The notes below the pieces were generated by a model. It was not told where the DNA came from and ran no database searches. It saw only the letters and a program-made list of their open reading frames with translations. Below are positions 36,377 through 45,079 of a DNA stretch of 64,000 bases, one piece after another. The stretch's first letter is position 1. Every line of letters begins with the position of its first letter. The translations under genes and the position numbers were made by a program. The stretch covers positions 310,001 through 374,000 of the forward strand of contig NZ_JAJAPX010000002.1 of assembly GCF_020523965.1 (NCBI RefSeq), read 5' to 3'. Source of the DNA: Neotamlana sargassicola (GTDB lineage Bacteria > Bacteroidota > Bacteroidia > Flavobacteriales > Flavobacteriaceae).

Positions 36377-37789
36377 ATGATAAAAAAGCTAGTTTTATAT
36401 AGTGTACTAATCTTGTCTCTTGGCTCATGTACGGCTCAAAAAGAAAGCAGCAAACCTAATTTTATCATCATCTTTACAGACGACCAAGGGTATCAAGATT
36501 TGGGTTGTTTTGGTTCTCCAAACATTAAAACACCTAACATAGATAAAATGGCATCAGAGGGAATGAAGTTTACTAATTTTTATGCTCAAACCGTTTGTGG
36601 ACCATCAAGAGCGGCATTAATGACGGGTTCGTATCCTATGCGAAATGCACGTAATGATAATGGCGATAATCCGCATCCTAAATTAGCATTGAGCGAAGTT
36701 ACCATTGCTGAGGTGTTAAAACCCTTGGGTTACAAAACAGCTATGATTGGAAAATGGGATTTGGCAGGACATAACCCAGAAAAATTTAATCCAGATTTAT
36801 TACCCATGCATCAGGGTTTCGATGAATCTTTCTTAACTCCAGGAAGTAACGATGCAAGAGTACATTTAATCAGAAATAATAAGTTGGTAGAAAAGAATGC
36901 AGACATGTCTACATTAACAAAAAGATATACCAACGAGGCTATTAGTTTTATCGACAAAAATAAAAAACAACCTTTTTTTCTATATCTAGCGCACACCATG
37001 CCACATACCAAATTAGCTGTTTCAGATGAATTCAAAGGAACATCAGAAGGTGGTTTGTACGGTGATGTTATTGAAGAAATAGATTACAATGTTGGGAGAA
37101 TTTTAAATCATTTAAAACAAACAGGGTTAGATGAAAATACCTATGTAATTTATACAAGTGATAATGGGCCTTGGTGGATTAAAAAAGAGCACGGAGGACA
37201 TGCAGAACCTTTACGAGGAGCAAAAACATCGGCTTGGGAAGGCGGATTTAGAGTTCCTGCCATTGTTCGTGCACCGGGAAAAGTACCAGCTGGAAAAACA
37301 TCAGAAAATATAGTAGCTACTATAGATTTGTTACCCACCATTGCAAAAATTGCTGGAGCCACGCTTCCAAAAGATAGAGTGATTGATGGGGTAGATGTTT
37401 CAGAAATTATTCATGCGATATCAACCGAATTGGATAGACCATTTTTTTACTACCAACATCATATTTTACGTGCTGTTAGAAAAGGGAAATGGAAGTTGCA
37501 TTTACCGCATCAACCTAAAACTAATTCTATTGTTCATAGAAAATGGCCAATTCATAGTGCTCCAAAAGATAGAGAATTGTTTACCAAACCTATGCTATAC
37601 AATTTAGAAACAGATATTGCAGAAACTACCAATGTTGCAGAAGAAAATCCAGAAGTGGTTAAAGAATTACTACAACTGCTAGATTGGGCAAAACAAGATA
37701 TTGGAGATATAAATAAACGTGGAACAAATGCGAGACCCGTTGGAAATGAACCTTATCACACACCAAATAATTTGATACCTCTTAACTAA
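36377..37789 (+). CDS. Family S1 sulfatase (lipoprotein), CGPSR type with GKWD motif
   Basis: Sulfatase of 470 residues with a lipoprotein signal (SLGSC). FTDDQGYQD, CGPSRAALMTG (cysteine residue 74), AHTMPHTKL, YTSDNGPWW and GAKTSAWEGGFRVP are present. As in the sulfatase at 14352, the GKWH histidine is replaced, here by Asp128 in GKWDLAG. The C-terminal part (LRAVRKGKWKLHLP, DRELFTKPMLYNLETD) also tracks that paralogue. It lies 11 bases after one sulfatase and 12 before the next, in a run of four sulfatase genes. Confidence 0.94.
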   Translation: MIKKLVLYSVLILSLGSCTAQKESSKPNFIIIFTDDQGYQDLGCFGSPNIKTPNIDKMASEGMKFTNFYAQTVCGPSRAALMTGSYPMRNARNDNGDNPHPKLALSEVTIAEVLKPLGYKTAMIGKWDLAGHNPEKFNPDLLPMHQGFDESFLTPGSNDARVHLIRNNKLVEKNADMSTLTKRYTNEAISFIDKNKKQPFFLYLAHTMPHTKLAVSDEFKGTSEGGLYGDVIEEIDYNVGRILNHLKQTGLDENTYVIYTSDNGPWWIKKEHGGHAEPLRGAKTSAWEGGFRVPAIVRAPGKVPAGKTSENIVATIDLLPTIAKIAGATLPKDRVIDGVDVSEIIHAISTELDRPFFYYQHHILRAVRKGKWKLHLPHQPKTNSIVHRKWPIHSAPKDRELFTKPMLYNLETDIAETTNVAEENPEVVKELLQLLDWAKQDIGDINKRGTNARPVGNEPYHTPNNLIPLN

Positions 37790-37801
37790 AAACTAATAAT
37801 T

Positions 37802-39223
37802 ATGAATTTTAAAAAATTAAGCATCCTATTACTGTGTTTATCCGGTGTAATATTTAAAGCTTCTTCACAAGAAAAACCCAACATCATCATTCTATTTGCT
37901 GATGATTTAGGGTATGGAGATTTAGGCTGTTACGGAGCACAAGATGTACAAACTCCTAATATTGATGAGTTGGCCAAAGAAGGGTTGAGATTTACCGATT
38001 TTCAGGTAGCATCCTCAGTTTGTAGTCCGTCAAGAGCAGCATTACTTACAGGTCGTTATCCTATGCGAAACGGATTTCCTGTGGCTCAAGGAAAAATAGA
38101 AAAACACAAAGATTATGGTTTGCATCCTGATGAAGTTACCATTGCCGATGTGCTTTTAAAAGAAAAGTATGCAACATTAGCTATAGGAAAGTGGCATTTA
38201 GGATTTAATGAAGGACACCAGCCTACAGACCACGGATTTCAGCAGCACTATGGTTTGCAATCCAATTGGCATACAAGTCATCCAGATTTAGACGATTTGT
38301 ACCACAACGGAAAAGTAATAAAGGAAAACGTTGCTTTTGAAACTTTAATTGGAGATTATACCAATAAAGCCATCGAATATATCGAAGAAAATAAAGAGAA
38401 TCCATTCTTTATATATCTAGCTTATCATTCGGTGCATTCACCTATCAAACCTAGCAAGGAATTTATTGGAACATCTAAAGGAAGTTTATACGGAGATTAC
38501 GTTCAGGAGTTAGATTATCATGTTGGTAGATTAACTCAAGCACTTACAGATAAAAAGTTAGATGAAAATACCATTGTAATTTTCTTGTCAGATAACGGGC
38601 CAGCTATTTGCCATTTTGGAGGTTCGGCAGGAGCATTAAACGGAGGGAAATACACCACTATGGAAGGAGGTTTCCGTATTCCAGCCATCATCAAATGGAA
38701 AGGGAAATTTGCAACTGGAGTAAACGATACGTTTTTATCATCTATGGATGTATTACCAACATTGACTTCTATAGTTGGAGCAGAACTACCAAAAGATAGA
38801 GTTATTGATGGAAAAAATATCACTTCAATTTTAAAAACAGGAAAAGGCGAAACACCACATAAGTATGTGTATTACTATAACGGTATCAACTTGCAAGCTA
38901 TTAGAAAAGGAAAATGGAAATTGCATTTGCCAAGAACTTCAGAAGATCAACCTGTTTGGTCTAAAAACAAAAACGAAAAGCCGTTTAACGGAACTAACTT
39001 AAAGAATATTGGTTGTAAAGGATTAATCGCATTAAAACGTCCGTTATTGTTTAATTTGGATTTGGATATGGGCGAACTCACAGACATTTCTAAAAAACAT
39101 CCAGAGGTTGTAAAAGAGTTGCTAAACGAAGCAGAAAGAGTAAGAAAAGAATTAGGAGATATTGATGTGATAGGAACAGACCAACGTGTGCCTCCGTTTG
39201 AAAATATTCAAGAGAAATACTAA
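37802..39223 (+). CDS. Family S1 sulfatase, CSPSR type
   Basis: Sulfatase of 473 residues with a Sec signal ending KASSQ. FADDLGYGD, CSPSRAALLTGRYPMRNG (cysteine residue 74), GKWHLGFN, AYHSVHSPI, LSDNGPA and GGKYTTMEGGFRIP are visible. The metal-binding motif reads FLSDNG instead of FTSDNG, a conservative change. It has no close paralogue among the other ten sulfatases here. Third of four consecutive sulfatase genes with gaps of 11 to 17 bases, so the four are surely co-transcribed. Confidence 0.94.
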   Translation: MNFKKLSILLLCLSGVIFKASSQEKPNIIILFADDLGYGDLGCYGAQDVQTPNIDELAKEGLRFTDFQVASSVCSPSRAALLTGRYPMRNGFPVAQGKIEKHKDYGLHPDEVTIADVLLKEKYATLAIGKWHLGFNEGHQPTDHGFQQHYGLQSNWHTSHPDLDDLYHNGKVIKENVAFETLIGDYTNKAIEYIEENKENPFFIYLAYHSVHSPIKPSKEFIGTSKGSLYGDYVQELDYHVGRLTQALTDKKLDENTIVIFLSDNGPAICHFGGSAGALNGGKYTTMEGGFRIPAIIKWKGKFATGVNDTFLSSMDVLPTLTSIVGAELPKDRVIDGKNITSILKTGKGETPHKYVYYYNGINLQAIRKGKWKLHLPRTSEDQPVWSKNKNEKPFNGTNLKNIGCKGLIALKRPLLFNLDLDMGELTDISKKHPEVVKELLNEAERVRKELGDIDVIGTDQRVPPFENIQEKY

Positions 39224-39240
39224 ACACTAAAATAAGAATT

Positions 39241-40842
39241 ATGAATTTTCATATTAACAAATTAAAACTGAGTTTTTTAGGAGGTTTATTTTTTTTGATT
39301 TTAGGTTGTGCAGAAACCAAATCAAAATCAAAGACAAAAGAAAATACATTGCCAAACGTTGTTTACATTTTGGTAGATGATTTAGGTTATGGCGATTTAG
39401 GGTGTTACGGCGCAACCAAAGTAAAAACACCTAATATTGATAAACTTGCCAACCAAGGAAAAATGTTTACAGATGCACACTCAGCTTCTGCGGTATGTAC
39501 ACCTTCGCGTTATGCTTTGTTAACAGGGCAATACCCAATTAGAGGGAATAATGGCAAAGGCATCTGGGGACCAGCTTCTGTACCGTCGGAATTATTAATT
39601 GATACAGAGCAAATTACCATTGCCGATGTATTTAAAACTAGTGGATACAGTACTGCTGCTTTAGGAAAATGGCATTTAGGGTTTAAAACAGGTGAAAATG
39701 ACTGGCAAGAACCTTTAAGTCCAGGGCCAAATAATTTAGGTTTCGATTATTATTATGGAGTGCCATTGGTTAATAGCGCGCCACCTTATGTTTACGTTGA
39801 AAATACCCGTGTGGTTGGCGGAGATGAAAAAGACCCGTTAGTTTTTATAGGAAGAGGTAAAGAAGGTGTCACGCCTATAACGCCAATTCCGCCTGAAGCA
39901 TCACAGAGAACACCTAATATGTTTAAAGGTGCGGTTGAGGCACATAAACTGTACAACGATTATACTGTAGGCGAAGTGTTGGCTGATAAAGCTGTAAATT
40001 GGATTACGGAAAAAACTACAGGGGAACATAAAAATCCGTTCTTTTTATATTTTGCAACAACGCATATTCATCATCCATTTACTCCAGGAACGAATTTTCA
40101 AGGCAAAAGCGATGCAGAATTGTATGGCGATTTTATTCAAGAACTAGATTGGATGGTTGGTCAAGTCACTTCAACACTAGAGAAACAAGGCGTTGCAGAT
40201 AATACGCTAGTAATTCTAACAAGCGATAATGGCGCTATGCTAAATTTAGGCGGTCGTAATGCAGTACGTGCCGGACATAAAATTAATGGCGATTTGTTAG
40301 GCTTTAAATTTGGTGTATGGGAAGGCGGGCACCGTGTGCCATTTATAGCAAAATGGCCAGGGAAAATTAAACCAGGAACCGTATCTAATCAATTAATTTG
40401 TAATGTAGATATGTTGGCAACATTTATGGCGGTTACAGGGCAAAATCCGAACAGTTTAGAAAATTCAGATAGTGAAAATGTATTGGAAGCATTTATAGGA
40501 GCTCCAAAAGAAAATATTAGAAACCAATTATTGTTGGCTCCTAAAAGTAAAAAACACCTGTCTTTACGAAAAGGAAAATGGATGTACATTCCTGCTAAAG
40601 GAAGTGGCGGTTTTGGTGGGTCAAAACCACATCAGCATGCTTGGGGTGGAGCAGCAGCGGTAAATTTTGTAGGCGGAAAAAACAGCGACATGGAAAACGG
40701 AAAACTAAAAGAAGATGCGCAAGTGGCACAATTGTATAATTTGGAAAACGATAAATATCAAACCACCAATGTGTACAATCAATTTCCTGAAGTGGTTAAA
40801 GAAATGGAAAGCATTTTAGATACTTACAGACCTAAAAACTAA
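39241..40842 (+). CDS. Family S1 sulfatase (lipoprotein), CTPSR-Y type
   Basis: Sulfatase of 533 residues with a lipoprotein signal (LILGC). LVDDLGYGD, CTPSRYALLTGQYPIRG (cysteine residue 86), GKWHLGFK, ATTHIHHPF, LTSDNGA and FGVWEGGHRVP are present. The RYxLLTG core and EGGHRVP ally it with the CTPTR sulfatase at 16040. A Gly-rich loop (GSGGFGGSKPHQHAWGG, near residues 452-468) in the C-terminal subdomain is unusual and contains two histidines. It closes the four-sulfatase run, 9 bases before the next gene. Confidence 0.94.
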   Translation: MNFHINKLKLSFLGGLFFLILGCAETKSKSKTKENTLPNVVYILVDDLGYGDLGCYGATKVKTPNIDKLANQGKMFTDAHSASAVCTPSRYALLTGQYPIRGNNGKGIWGPASVPSELLIDTEQITIADVFKTSGYSTAALGKWHLGFKTGENDWQEPLSPGPNNLGFDYYYGVPLVNSAPPYVYVENTRVVGGDEKDPLVFIGRGKEGVTPITPIPPEASQRTPNMFKGAVEAHKLYNDYTVGEVLADKAVNWITEKTTGEHKNPFFLYFATTHIHHPFTPGTNFQGKSDAELYGDFIQELDWMVGQVTSTLEKQGVADNTLVILTSDNGAMLNLGGRNAVRAGHKINGDLLGFKFGVWEGGHRVPFIAKWPGKIKPGTVSNQLICNVDMLATFMAVTGQNPNSLENSDSENVLEAFIGAPKENIRNQLLLAPKSKKHLSLRKGKWMYIPAKGSGGFGGSKPHQHAWGGAAAVNFVGGKNSDMENGKLKEDAQVAQLYNLENDKYQTTNVYNQFPEVVKEMESILDTYRPKN

Positions 40843-40851
40843 TATATAGAT

Positions 40852-42135
40852 ATGAAAAAAACGGTTCAAAATATTGGAATTTTAATGCTTTTGTTGGGAT
40901 TAATATTTTCTTGTAATCAAAAAAAGAAATCAGAAAAAGAAAACCATGCTGCAGATACAGCTCCACACCAAAACCAAAAAATTGAAGGTGCTACTTATGG
41001 TGACGATGTAAGTTTTATGAAAAATTATATAGAACTTATCGAGTTAACAGATGCTAATAATCAATCTAAAGTTGCCGTTTCGGCGGCATTGCAAGGTCGC
41101 GTTATGACGAGTTCTGCCGATGGAAAATCTGGTAGAAGTTACGGTTGGATTAATAGTGAGTTGTTTGAATCTAAAGAAATCCAAGAACACATAAACGTTT
41201 ACGGAGGAGAAGAGCGTTTTTGGTTAGGGCCAGAAGGCGGACAATACTCTATCTTTTTTAAAAAAGGAGCTGAGTTTACTTTAGATGATTGGTACACGCC
41301 AAAATTAATAGATTTAGAACCTTTTGATGTGAAAAATGTATCGGCGACTTCGGCTACGTTTACCAAAAAAGCATCTTTAAAAAATTATTCAGGGTTCCAG
41401 TTCGATATGGAAATTGAAAGAGAAGTGTCTATCCTTTCTAAAGATGATATTCAAAAGCAATTAAACCTTTCAGAATTATCTAATAATTTAAAAACGGTTG
41501 CATATCAAACTAAAAATACCCTTACCAATATCGGTACAAAAGATTGGAAAAAAGACAGCGGTTTATTGTCTATTTGGTTGTTAGGTATGTTTAATCACTC
41601 GCCAAATACCACTATTGTAATTCCTTATGTTCAAGGAGATGACGCTAAATTAGGGAAGGTAGTAAACGACACGTATTTTGGAAAAGTACCAGCAGAAAGA
41701 TTGGTGGTAAAAGAAAATGCCATTTTCTTTAAAGGCGATGGAGAATACAGAAGTAAAATAGGTTTAACACCAATGCGAGCAAAGGATATTGCAGGGTCTT
41801 ACGATTCAGCCAACGGAATTTTAACCATCGTAAAATACAACAAGCCTAAAAATGTTACAGATTACGTAAACTCGATGTGGGAAATTCAAGAAGAACCTTT
41901 TAAAGGTGATGTTATTAATGCGTATAACGATGGCGCACCAGAACCTGGAGCTAAGCCATTAGGGCCTTTTTACGAGTTAGAAACATCGTCTCCTGCACTG
42001 GCTTTAAAGTCGGGTGAAAGTGGAACACATATTCAAACTACGTTTCACATAGAAGGAGATGAAATAATATTAAATCCTATAATTCAAGAGCTTTTTGGAG
42101 TGACTATTAACGATATAAAAACGGCATTTAATTAA
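40852..42135 (+). CDS. Conserved exported lipoprotein of unknown function (DUF6786-like, tentative)
   Basis: A 427-residue lipoprotein (LIFSC) that I cannot assign to a characterised enzyme. Its sequence, including VAVSAALQGRVMTSSADG, YGGEERFWLGPEGGQYSIFF and HINVYG, recalls the DUF6786 family and loosely the supersandwich fold of aldose-epimerase-like or lyase C-terminal domains (inference). Three conserved-looking stretches have catalytic-type residues (ERFWLGPEGG near residues 123-132, WLLGMFNHSPNT near 243-254, YELETSSPALAL near 374-385). It is in the operon, 9 bases after a sulfatase and 10 before a beta-helix gene, so a glycan-related role is likely. Confidence 0.72.
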   Translation: MKKTVQNIGILMLLLGLIFSCNQKKKSEKENHAADTAPHQNQKIEGATYGDDVSFMKNYIELIELTDANNQSKVAVSAALQGRVMTSSADGKSGRSYGWINSELFESKEIQEHINVYGGEERFWLGPEGGQYSIFFKKGAEFTLDDWYTPKLIDLEPFDVKNVSATSATFTKKASLKNYSGFQFDMEIEREVSILSKDDIQKQLNLSELSNNLKTVAYQTKNTLTNIGTKDWKKDSGLLSIWLLGMFNHSPNTTIVIPYVQGDDAKLGKVVNDTYFGKVPAERLVVKENAIFFKGDGEYRSKIGLTPMRAKDIAGSYDSANGILTIVKYNKPKNVTDYVNSMWEIQEEPFKGDVINAYNDGAPEPGAKPLGPFYELETSSPALALKSGESGTHIQTTFHIEGDEIILNPIIQELFGVTINDIKTAFN

Positions 42136-42145
42136 ATATTCGGGT

Positions 42146-43549
42146 ATGAATTCTTTAAAATTCAAATTAATTACAATTGTCTTTATATTCAGCTTAATTT
42201 TTTCTGAAAGTGCTTTTGCGCAGTTTGAAAATAAAACAACTATTATAGGTTTGGTTACAGACGAAAATAATAATCCCATAGATGGTGCATTTATTGAAGC
42301 TAATGGAGAAGGCACAAAAACTAAGTCTAACGGAAAGTTTTTGCTAAAGTTACACACAATAAATTCTGAAAAAACAATTTTTAGTGTTTCAAAACTCGGG
42401 TTTAAAGAACAAAAAGTAAAAGTAAATACAGCAAAATTAGCTAATGGTTTAATAATTCAATTGTTTCCCGATGGGAATAAACTGGCTAAATACCAAATAG
42501 AAAAAGTCAGTATAGAACCCGAAGTACTTTCAGTAATGAAAGAAAAATGGGGCGATAATTTTATACATGCTCAATATCCTAAGCAATTTTTAAATCACAT
42601 CATTACGCTAAAACCTGGAGAAAATGTTCAAGCCGCTATCGACAAAGCTAATGAAAGTGGTGGCGGAATTGTGTACTTAACCGAAGGAATCCATACTACA
42701 GATAATTTAAAAATTAAAAGTAAAGTAACGCTTTGTGGAGCAGGAAGAAGTAAAACCATTTTAAAACACACGGGTAAAGATCATTTTATGGATCAGGCAG
42801 TACAAAAACTTACCGATGTTGTGTTTAAAGACATCACTTTACAAGGCGGAGAAAACACAAAAAGCGGGTTGAATTTACGCGGGCAAAACGATGATAGACA
42901 CGAACGTTTTATGTGGCAAAATGTAAATATTACGGGTATCAATTCCCACGGAATTGGTATTAGCCGTGTGAACCATATAATTATGGACAATAGCCATTTT
43001 CAACACAATGGACTTAAAGGGAGTTTGCACCACAATGTATATTTTTTATTTGTAAGTTATGTCTTGCAGTCCGATTGTGATATGTCTAATCCTGCAGAAG
43101 GTAAATCAAATAAATACACTTCAACTTCCCATTTACTTACCCAACGTTGTGTGATGAAAAATGGAAAAGGAAATGGAATTCAAGCCGATAACGACCAAGG
43201 CGGTTATTTGTTTTTTCATAAACATCATTTGTCAGGATTTAAAAGAGTAGCCATGTGGTTCCCTTGCGAAGAATATTATAACAAGTTTCATTATACCGAA
43301 GACCCTAAATGGGTGCCTCAAAACGTGATTTTAAATCGTTGCGAAGTTATCAATAATGGTTATGGAGCCATGTGGAGAATTGTAAGGGGAAAGTCCAACG
43401 TCATCAATAGTTATTTTGATAATGAAAAAATTGATATGGGACTTTTAAAATGTAATGTAAAAATGGATAAAAATAGTGTGTTTAAAAAAGGCCATGCCTT
43501 TTATGAAGATGTAGAAGAGTGGCCAAAAGATTTAAAATTACTAGGGTAG
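42146..43549 (+). CDS. Right-handed beta-helix protein with N-terminal carboxypeptidase-regulatory-like domain
   Basis: A 467-residue exported protein (signal ending ESAFAQ). Residues about 30-115 form a CarboxypepD_reg-like module (TIIGLVTDENNNPIDGAFIEANGEG type, cut here to its core GLVTDENNNPIDGA), more often seen at the front of SusC proteins. From about residue 155 a beta-helix begins: NVQAAIDKANESGGGIVYL, GAGRSKTIL, VFKDITLQGG, VNITGINSHGIGISRVNHI, QHNG, GNGIQADNDQGG. Such helices carry polysaccharide lyase or hydrolase sites. I see no lyase signature, so the activity is open; it is one of the few candidates for backbone cleavage here. Confidence 0.78.
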   Translation: MNSLKFKLITIVFIFSLIFSESAFAQFENKTTIIGLVTDENNNPIDGAFIEANGEGTKTKSNGKFLLKLHTINSEKTIFSVSKLGFKEQKVKVNTAKLANGLIIQLFPDGNKLAKYQIEKVSIEPEVLSVMKEKWGDNFIHAQYPKQFLNHIITLKPGENVQAAIDKANESGGGIVYLTEGIHTTDNLKIKSKVTLCGAGRSKTILKHTGKDHFMDQAVQKLTDVVFKDITLQGGENTKSGLNLRGQNDDRHERFMWQNVNITGINSHGIGISRVNHIIMDNSHFQHNGLKGSLHHNVYFLFVSYVLQSDCDMSNPAEGKSNKYTSTSHLLTQRCVMKNGKGNGIQADNDQGGYLFFHKHHLSGFKRVAMWFPCEEYYNKFHYTEDPKWVPQNVILNRCEVINNGYGAMWRIVRGKSNVINSYFDNEKIDMGLLKCNVKMDKNSVFKKGHAFYEDVEEWPKDLKLLG

Positions 43550-43575
43550 TTGAACATACTTTAGAAAAAATAAAT

Positions 43576-45069
43576 ATGAAGATGAAAAATGGACTAGTTG
43601 TTATTTTAAGTGTTTGGTTTCTATCGGCTTGTGCCCAAGAAAAAAAGCCAAACATCATTTTTATTATGGCCGATGATTTGGGTTGGCAAGATGTGGGTTT
43701 TATGGGTAGTAATTGGTTTGAAACGCCAAATTTAGATGCTTTAGCCAACGAAAGCATGGTGTTTACAGATGCTTATATGTACCCAACATGCTCGCCTTCA
43801 AGAGCGGCTTTGTTAACAGGAAAACAGTCTTTTAGAACAGGTGTTTACACTGTTCCTGTATTAGAAAAAGATGATAATCAGCATCATATATTTTCACGTT
43901 GGACAGTTGGTTTGGAACACACCATGTACGCGCAACCGTTAAAAGAAGCTGGTTATAAATCCATTCACTTGGGTAAATGGCATCTAGTAGGACCTAATCC
44001 TAAGGAAGAAATAGATTATCCATTCGAAAAACCGTTGAGACAACCTAATAATGGAAATTTAGATTGGTTGCAAGAGCATCAATCAGCAGAAATTCAACAG
44101 TATTATCCAACAGGAAAAGGCTTCGATGAAAATGTTGGAGGTACATGGTGGGGCGATCCTGCTCGTGGATACAAAAAAGGCTATAAAGCGGAGAGTGGTG
44201 GCTACAAAGCTCCTTTTAAAAATCCGTTTATAGAAGATAAAAAAGATGATGAATGGTTAACAGATAGGTTAACAGATGAAACAATCAATTTTATCAAAAG
44301 AAATAAAAACAGACCATTTTTTGTAAACCTGCATTACTACGCACCGCATAGACCAACAGTTCCTAGAAGCAAGGAACAATACCAAAAATTTTTAAACAAA
44401 ACTCCAGACTCTGTTACCGGACAAGGTGAAAAAGGATTAGAAGAAATAGCGGGTTATGCCACTATGATTGCTTCCATTGATGAAAACGTAAAACGCATTT
44501 TCGATTATTTAGATGAACAAGGTTTACGAGAAAACACCATTGTTATTTTTACATCAGACAACGGATTTAACGGTTTGCAGAGTAATACAAATAGCTTAAG
44601 AGGAAATAAAGGTACTGTTTACGAAGGAGGAATTCGCGTACCCGCATTTGTAAACTGGAAAGGCAAAGTAAAGGCCGGAATTTCAGAAACGCCTATTTGT
44701 GGAATGGATTATTTTCCAACGTTTTTAGACTTGGCTAATGTTAAAAATTATGAAGGCATTTTAGATGGAGAAAGTATTGTGCCTTTGTTAGAAGAAAAAC
44801 GTTTCGCAGAGCGTTCCCTGTTTTGGCATCTGGCGAGCAACACCTACAAAAATCAACCATGTTCCATTATTAGAAAAGGTCATTGGAAACTCATTCAGTT
44901 TTTAAACGATGGAAAAGTGGAGTTGTATAATTTGAAAGATGATTTAAAAGAAACTGAAAACTTAGTTTCGGTAGAAAAGGAAGTTTCAGAAGCATTGTTA
45001 TTAGAGTTAACATCTTGGAGAAAAGAAAACAAAGTGCCATTGCCTCCGGCTTCAGTATTAAAATTTTAA
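43576..45069 (+). CDS. Family S1 sulfatase (lipoprotein), CSPSR type
   Basis: Sulfatase of 497 residues. The open frame begins at 43519, but that start lies inside the previous gene; the ATG at 43576 opens a clean lipoprotein signal (MKMKNGLVVIL to SACAQ) and is chosen. MADDLGWQD, CSPSRAALLTG (cysteine residue 72), LGKWHLVGP, YAPHRP, FTSDNGF and GNKGTVYEGGIRVP are present. An insertion of about 60 residues after the GKWH motif carries Trp, Gly and Lys (NVGGTWWGDPARGYKKGY), a possible glycan-binding lip. Its nearest relative here is the sulfatase at 8685. It sits between the beta-helix gene and a GH117-like gene. Confidence 0.94.
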   Translation: MKMKNGLVVILSVWFLSACAQEKKPNIIFIMADDLGWQDVGFMGSNWFETPNLDALANESMVFTDAYMYPTCSPSRAALLTGKQSFRTGVYTVPVLEKDDNQHHIFSRWTVGLEHTMYAQPLKEAGYKSIHLGKWHLVGPNPKEEIDYPFEKPLRQPNNGNLDWLQEHQSAEIQQYYPTGKGFDENVGGTWWGDPARGYKKGYKAESGGYKAPFKNPFIEDKKDDEWLTDRLTDETINFIKRNKNRPFFVNLHYYAPHRPTVPRSKEQYQKFLNKTPDSVTGQGEKGLEEIAGYATMIASIDENVKRIFDYLDEQGLRENTIVIFTSDNGFNGLQSNTNSLRGNKGTVYEGGIRVPAFVNWKGKVKAGISETPICGMDYFPTFLDLANVKNYEGILDGESIVPLLEEKRFAERSLFWHLASNTYKNQPCSIIRKGHWKLIQFLNDGKVELYNLKDDLKETENLVSVEKEVSEALLLELTSWRKENKVPLPPASVLKF

Positions 45070-45079
45070 GCAAAAAATA

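Noticed and set aside
43519-43575. Upstream in-frame start for the sulfatase at 43576
   Set aside because: It would overlap the end of the beta-helix gene and put a charged 19-residue leader before a perfect lipoprotein signal.
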